Positions 59,126 through 64,000 of a stretch of 64,000 bases of DNA are shown here, in pieces. The stretch lies in NCBI GenBank assembly GCA_016165875.1, contig JABBOT010000022.1:5849724-5913723 (forward strand), given 5' to 3'. The position numbers were made by a program, and so were the translations under genes. Below the pieces are notes generated by a model. That model searched no databases. It worked only from the letters and a program-made list of their open reading frames with translations, and had not been told where the DNA came from. Positions within the stretch are counted from its first letter, which is position 1. Each line of letters starts with the position of its first letter. The stretch comes from Acanthopleura granulata (taxonomy: Eukaryota; Mollusca; Polyplacophora; Chitonida; Chitonidae).

Positions 59126-62100
59126 TTGTTTAATTACACAGTTTTATCAATATACAGAGCTCGTTATATGGCTAGCATTGAGGTAATCCCTTCTGAAGCC
59201 AAAGCACTTCAAGGGGACGATTACACATGGTTGCCTGCTAGACCAAAACGGCTTTCTCCTCTCAGTAATGGAAGGAAAACTCAAACTGGAGCACTGTTCC
59301 CGAATATGGGGCTTACCAAGTGTCTCCTGGGTAAATACTATCACGTGAGAAAACAAGCAGTGAGTAACCGAAGTGCATGCCCGTAGTGAGCAACGAGCGT
59401 ATGGCTACAGCTCCCTACGGTAAAGACACAGGAAGCACAGGCATACAACGCTATAAACAGAATCGTTTTTTGTAATATGGATTATTCCTGGAAGACGCCG
59501 TTTTAATAATGCGCTATGTTAACTATGTCCTACGTTTGCAGAAATATGACTTGGTGCGTGGGCAATACAGTTACTGAACCATACTGAGAAATCTTTATCG
59601 TGCCCTTATATGCCCACATTAAAACCAAAGTGAGTGAATATCAAGGGTATACTTCATACGACACGTAAATATGAACATTCACAGCCCATGATATTGTTCT
59701 CTAGAATAACTTAACTTTCAAGGGGGACAGCTCTCCCAGCCATATGCTGCATACAAATTACATGACGGTCTAGGGGAGATAACTGCGCCATGTAGCCTGC
59801 ATTATAAACAGTATATCAGCTGATAAAATCGATGACACCATTTGAACAGATAGAATGGTGAGAGAAATTGATATACCACAGCCCAAACAATTTATTCACT
59901 CGAAAAAGGACGTCCAGTTGTCAGGTTCGACAAACGAGATAAAAATTGGTCATTCTGGTACATATAAACCATTTCCATGAAGTCACTTATGACAAAGAGT
60001 ACCGAGATCTGGCAAGTAGAGGTCAGTCTGCACACTACGCCCCTTTGAGGTGTCCTGAGGGGTGTCTGCTTCACGGCAATTCTGGACCACGTTAATCTAG
60101 CAACGTATCAGAATCAATTTAAGTACAGGAAAAGGCCCATGTCAAAAAATAATAATTTTATAGCAAACAACCTTATCAAACAATTGTACTAGATAGAAAA
60201 GAGGAAGCGTGAACTATGTCATATAAAAAAGTCTTTAATCTCAAAACGTCATATGGCAGTATACGTGTCGACACGGAAAAGCTGTAATAATTCTCGACGT
60301 CTTTAATCCAGTTGTATATCAGAATGAAATTAAGTAATGGAAGAGACATTGAAAACCGATGTCAAAAAGACAACATTTATTACAATAAGCAATATCAAAG
60401 AATGCAGCAGACAAAAGGCACCAGATATGAAGAACGTCATATAGAAGAAAAGCCTTTGCAGTCTGAAAATTCCTTATCGCAAAATATGCATATATTCAAA
60501 GGGGAAAAACATACACATAAATGTAGACAGAGACTTGAGGAAGTATCCATTGTGCTGCAAATAGTAAACTGACGGCTGCTCTGAACAATTCTCCGTCACG
60601 TGGCTCTCTGAATGACATAAGTCACTGACACCATTACAACAAGACAGCTGTCGGAAGCGTTCAGACAGTCGTTGTTCAGTTTTCATGAAATAAAATTAAG
60701 TTTTGATACATTGGTGACACATTTTGTACTGACACTTCTGATATGGTTAAACTGAGCTTCTAGAAAGAAATGGGCTAGAATAACCCCTGAGGGAGCCATA
60801 TCCATACAACACCAGAGAAGTGAATCAAACAGTTACATGTCGAAATGAAAGGGATATTGGTCTCCATATCACAACAGCTGTCAACAATTATTTACATCAC
60901 CTGTATCATGCGACAATTTACGTTTTTTTTATTTTTAATGTTTTTTTTTTTATTTTATAGCTCACGGCGTGAGGTCCAATCAGTACAATGTGTATTGTGC
61001 TCTGTAATGACACGTGATACATGCATGGTGACGGTAGAAGGTAGTCAACAGAGCTGCATTCTGAAAAGCCTACTAAGTTCATACTGATGGCATTTTTGTA
61101 AGACGATTCCTTACAGCAACAAAACTGACAGAAAAATTAATGAGTATATAAACCATAAGAAGTGCCCGTTCTGTAAATGTAAACGAGCCTCCAGAGTGAC
61201 TCTCACAGCTTGGTAATGGTAAAAGAAACAGTTGCATTTCTTCTTTAAATGGTTTCTATGACAAGAGCTGGGAACAAAATACAGGAACAGAAAGACGCAG
61301 AACCACACATAAACACACTGATGCAACGGAAGGGGGGAGTCTGGGTGTGGGTGGATGAACTGACTACTTCTGACTTTATATAGTAAACTTTTCGCATAAC
61401 TGAGTATTTTTACATGTGAGAAGAAAATTCCAAAATTTCAAAAGATAGAAAAGAAATGAATTCTTGTATAAACCTGAACATTTACATAACAGTCAGGGAT
61501 GAGGAACACAGGATCTTATATGGCTCAAAGCATACGCAATATAAAAACATTTCAACAAGAAAACCCCACAATTTAAAAAAAGAAACTGAAGCAGTTAATT
61601 TAAGATTCCTCTATTAGGCTACTGGGTTCTTATAACCAGAAACTGCATGACTTCAATAAATCGGGTTTCTCAATAAATCTGTATCATACCTGAAAGTACT
61701 CATGGTAAATAAATAAGAAGGAAATGCAAATACACGTACTTGACAAACGGTGTCTTTCCTCCTACATGTGTTGATTTTTCAACTCTTCTGCTCTCTCAGT
61801 CTCGCGGAGAAGTTTTTTCTGCCAGCCACTTCGGCTTTAATGACCTCATGAAGGGGTTGCTATTTGCTAAAAATGAAAAACAAATTTTGTTCTCGCGCTC
61901 TTTACCACAAAGCTATTGTTAACAAAGGGAAAGTAAACAGAAAATCATAGGATACGATCCATATTTACCATTGAATATTTTATTTCAGGCGAGGAGGTTT
62001 GAAAATTGATAATATTTACTCTACTGTATAGATTTAATTGAATTTAATGTGACTTTTTTCAAATGTCCTCTTAGTTACCGGAATTTTTTCAGCTGATTGT

Positions 62101-63207
62101 AATTGATTCACTGAGGAAATTTGTGACAATACACACATGTCAGCATCTGATTATCTCTGATAATACTCCATGAAACTGGTTTGACTGACAACGCACAGCT
62201 GATATACATCATGCAGAAGACTCTTTATCATGTATCAGCCAGAAAAGGGTTCAAAATAAAACACCTATGTCATGTTCGCTGTTGAAGGTTTTCTAGAGAG
62301 CTCTCTGTTTCTTCCTGGGTTGGTCAGCGCTGGAAGACAAAATGAGAGCTCTACATCTGTGCTGAAAGTTAGCTGATCTTTGGACAGTTTAGCTGACAAA
62401 CAGAGAATAAAACAGGCTCCATGACGGGAAGGAAAGGCAACAGGTACTTGCTGACATACTGTATAAGGCCGTGGGATGATAATTTATTGTCCACAAGTAA
62501 AAAGCCTTCTTTTTGTTAAGTTCACCGGATCTATGGGAATGCTATCATGTACACTGTTACAGCAGAACTTAGATAACTCACAGGATTTTTGTTGGCTTCT
62601 AGATACATTTTAAACACATACAAAACCTGGTAAGCCAGTCTTCTGTCTATAAAAGAAACATCAAACCTTTGTGGTAGTAATGTCCAAAGATGATAGCGAT
62701 ATGGCCTGTTTTAGGCTACGGTTATTCACCTGGTGATGTCATTGTTAACTATCGATACCTCAGAACTCCAGCGGTAACACTAACAGCTGTTTGTGACGTA
62801 AGGTATTTATAGCGTCATTTCCCAAACACGTGACCAGTCCCGCCACGAGTAATCAAGACATTGGCATTATTTAGTCGTCTGCTCAGTCTTCTTTTCAGTT
62901 GTGTAGAGTGGGTTAACAGAACCTTTCAAAAATTAATACACAAATTTACATCTCTAAGCTATAACTTGTTTACGTGCAGTGTCCCCTATTCTACACTTAT
63001 ACCGATTAACGTGACAGGGACATACACTGAAACATGTTGCCAGCTTATTACTGCCCCATTCCCATTCTATCCTACAAAATTATGAAATATTTGTATGTGT
63101 GTGCATATTCGGAATTTACCATAGTAGTATTAATTTACATCAGATAAAACCTAAAACCTTAACCATCGAAGTGCCAGGTTATCGAGTGCCTTTCGGGAGA
63201 AATGGTT
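59126..63207. other. Histone array spacer 5, shortened
   Basis: Same block as spacer 1, and like it without the 70-bp array, but about 1.5 kb is deleted: sequence equivalent to ~20430 in unit 1 jumps to ~21930 at about 62547. The small divergent frame beside H2B (59126-59386) is open. No gene recognised. Confidence 0.6.
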
Positions 63208-63223
63208 GGCCCTGAAAAGGGCC
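63208..63223 (-). terminator. Histone 3' stem-loop of H2A unit 6
   Basis: GGCCCTTTTCAGGGCC on the minus strand, 30 nt past the stop codon. Confidence 0.92.
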
Positions 63224-63252
63224 TTTGGATTGAGTCAGTTAGAAACAGCGAC

Positions 63253-63633
63253 TCACTGGAGTGATTTCTTGGACTTCTTGGGCAGAAGAACAGACTGAAT
63301 GTTTGGCAGAACACCTCCTTTAGCAATGGCCACACCGGACAGCAGTCTGTTCAGCTCCTCATCATTACGGACGGCTAGCAGCAGGTGACGAGGGATGATG
63401 GTCCTCCTCTTGTTATCTCGGGCAGCGTTTCCAGCCAACTCCAACACCTCAGCCGTCAAGTATTCCATCACAGCGGCCAGGTAAACCGGAGCCCCGGCAC
63501 CGATACGGTTAGAGTAGTTGCCTCTCCTCAGAAACCGGTGAATACGACCCACAGGAAACTGCAGACCAGCCCTTGATGAGCGAGTCTGGCTCTTGCCACT
63601 CTTCCCTTTTCCTCCTTTGCCACGTCCGGACAT
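63253..63633 (-). CDS. Histone H2A, divergent form (unit 6)
   Basis: 126 codons, with A9 to G in the N-terminal tail ([10 protein letters not shown]) and a KKSLQ end. The TATA box is at 63708-63714. Upstream sequence to the window edge follows the units 2-4 type, so the next H2B is predicted to be truncated as well, but it lies outside the window. Confidence 0.96.
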   Translation of the reverse strand: MSGRGKGGKGKSGKSQTRSSRAGLQFPVGRIHRFLRRGNYSNRIGAGAPVYLAAVMEYLTAEVLELAGNAARDNKRRTIIPRHLLLAVRNDEELNRLLSGVAIAKGGVLPNIQSVLLPKKSKKSLQ

Positions 63634-63707
63634 CTTGATCTCCACAGTAAATTTATCGTTCCTCGTTGAGTGTGAGTACGAATGACAACTTACGCCTCTG
63701 CGTGAGC

Positions 63708-63714
63708 TTTTATA
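63708..63714 (-). promoter_or_regulatory. TATA box of H2A unit 6
   Basis: TATAAAA on the minus strand about 75 bp before the start codon. Confidence 0.83.
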
Positions 63715-64000
63715 CCCTGTGGTGGGATTCTGCTATTTTTAGATGCATTTTGCCGCCAAGTAGTTTGACCAACCGGCGGAGCGTAAAGTTGTTCGGTTAG
63801 CCAATGAGGCACCGTCAAAATGTTTTCTATTCGATTCGCTCATTACAGTCATTTTTTTTTCTTAATGCTGATTTTAGTGCATGTGTGTACCTATTGATTA
63901 CTCAAGATGGAAAACAAAACAAAACAAACGGAAGGACAAAACTCCACAATTATTCCCACCTACAGTAACTTTTTAGCGTCCCTGATGCTTCATCACGTTG

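Overview
The window looks like nuclear DNA of a marine invertebrate, most likely a lophotrochozoan (mollusc or brachiopod). Both recognisable housekeeping genes are split into many small exons with GT-AG introns. The histone genes are intronless and carry a metazoan histone stem-loop. The introns hold tRNA-derived SINE remnants with tails of a kind I associate with bivalve, gastropod and brachiopod genomes. The species cannot be fixed from the sequence. I see no bacterial, viral or organellar genes.

Layout. (1) 1-11,497, plus strand: a complete TRAPPC12 homologue (TRAPP-III trafficking subunit) in 11 coding exons, predicted 801 aa. (2) 11,498-15,108: its 3' flank, small repeats and the start of a block duplicated later in the window. 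(3) 15,109-40,450, minus strand: a tandem histone array of four units of about 7.4-8.1 kb. Unit 1 has intact H2A and H2B; units 2-4 each have an intact H2A and a 5'-only H2B pseudogene. (4) 40,450-44,480: unique DNA with a 344-bp fold-back element and two possible exons of an unknown gene. (5) 44,653-45,930: a heavily deleted second copy of parts of the TRAPPC12 locus. (6) 46,937-54,262, minus strand: a C8orf76 homologue in about nine coding exons. (7) 55,235 to the end: the duplicated block resumes and carries a second histone array, with unit 5 having intact H2A and H2B and unit 6 an H2A running off the window.

The most unusual signal is in splicing. In three places an exon end, or a whole exon, has been tandemly amplified together with its splice site. 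The last ~55 nt of TRAPPC12 exon 3 plus its 5' splice site is repeated about 25 times inside the following intron (3,783-5,515). C8orf76 exon 4 exists as 14 near-identical copies separated by 40-nt micro-introns, each with its own acceptor and donor (50,360-52,054). The 3' end and donor of C8orf76 exon 2 is duplicated once (53,203-53,350). Since the exon 4 copy is 85 nt, only one copy (or 4, 7 and so on) keeps the frame. This predicts an array of interchangeable, mutually exclusive, nearly synonymous exons.

The histone arrays are also odd. They contain only H2A and H2B, with no H1, H3 or H4 seen. The H2A is diverged at positions nearly invariant in canonical H2A (R77 to T, Q104 to K) while the H2B is canonical, and H2B has been truncated in the amplified internal units by what looks like one shared event.
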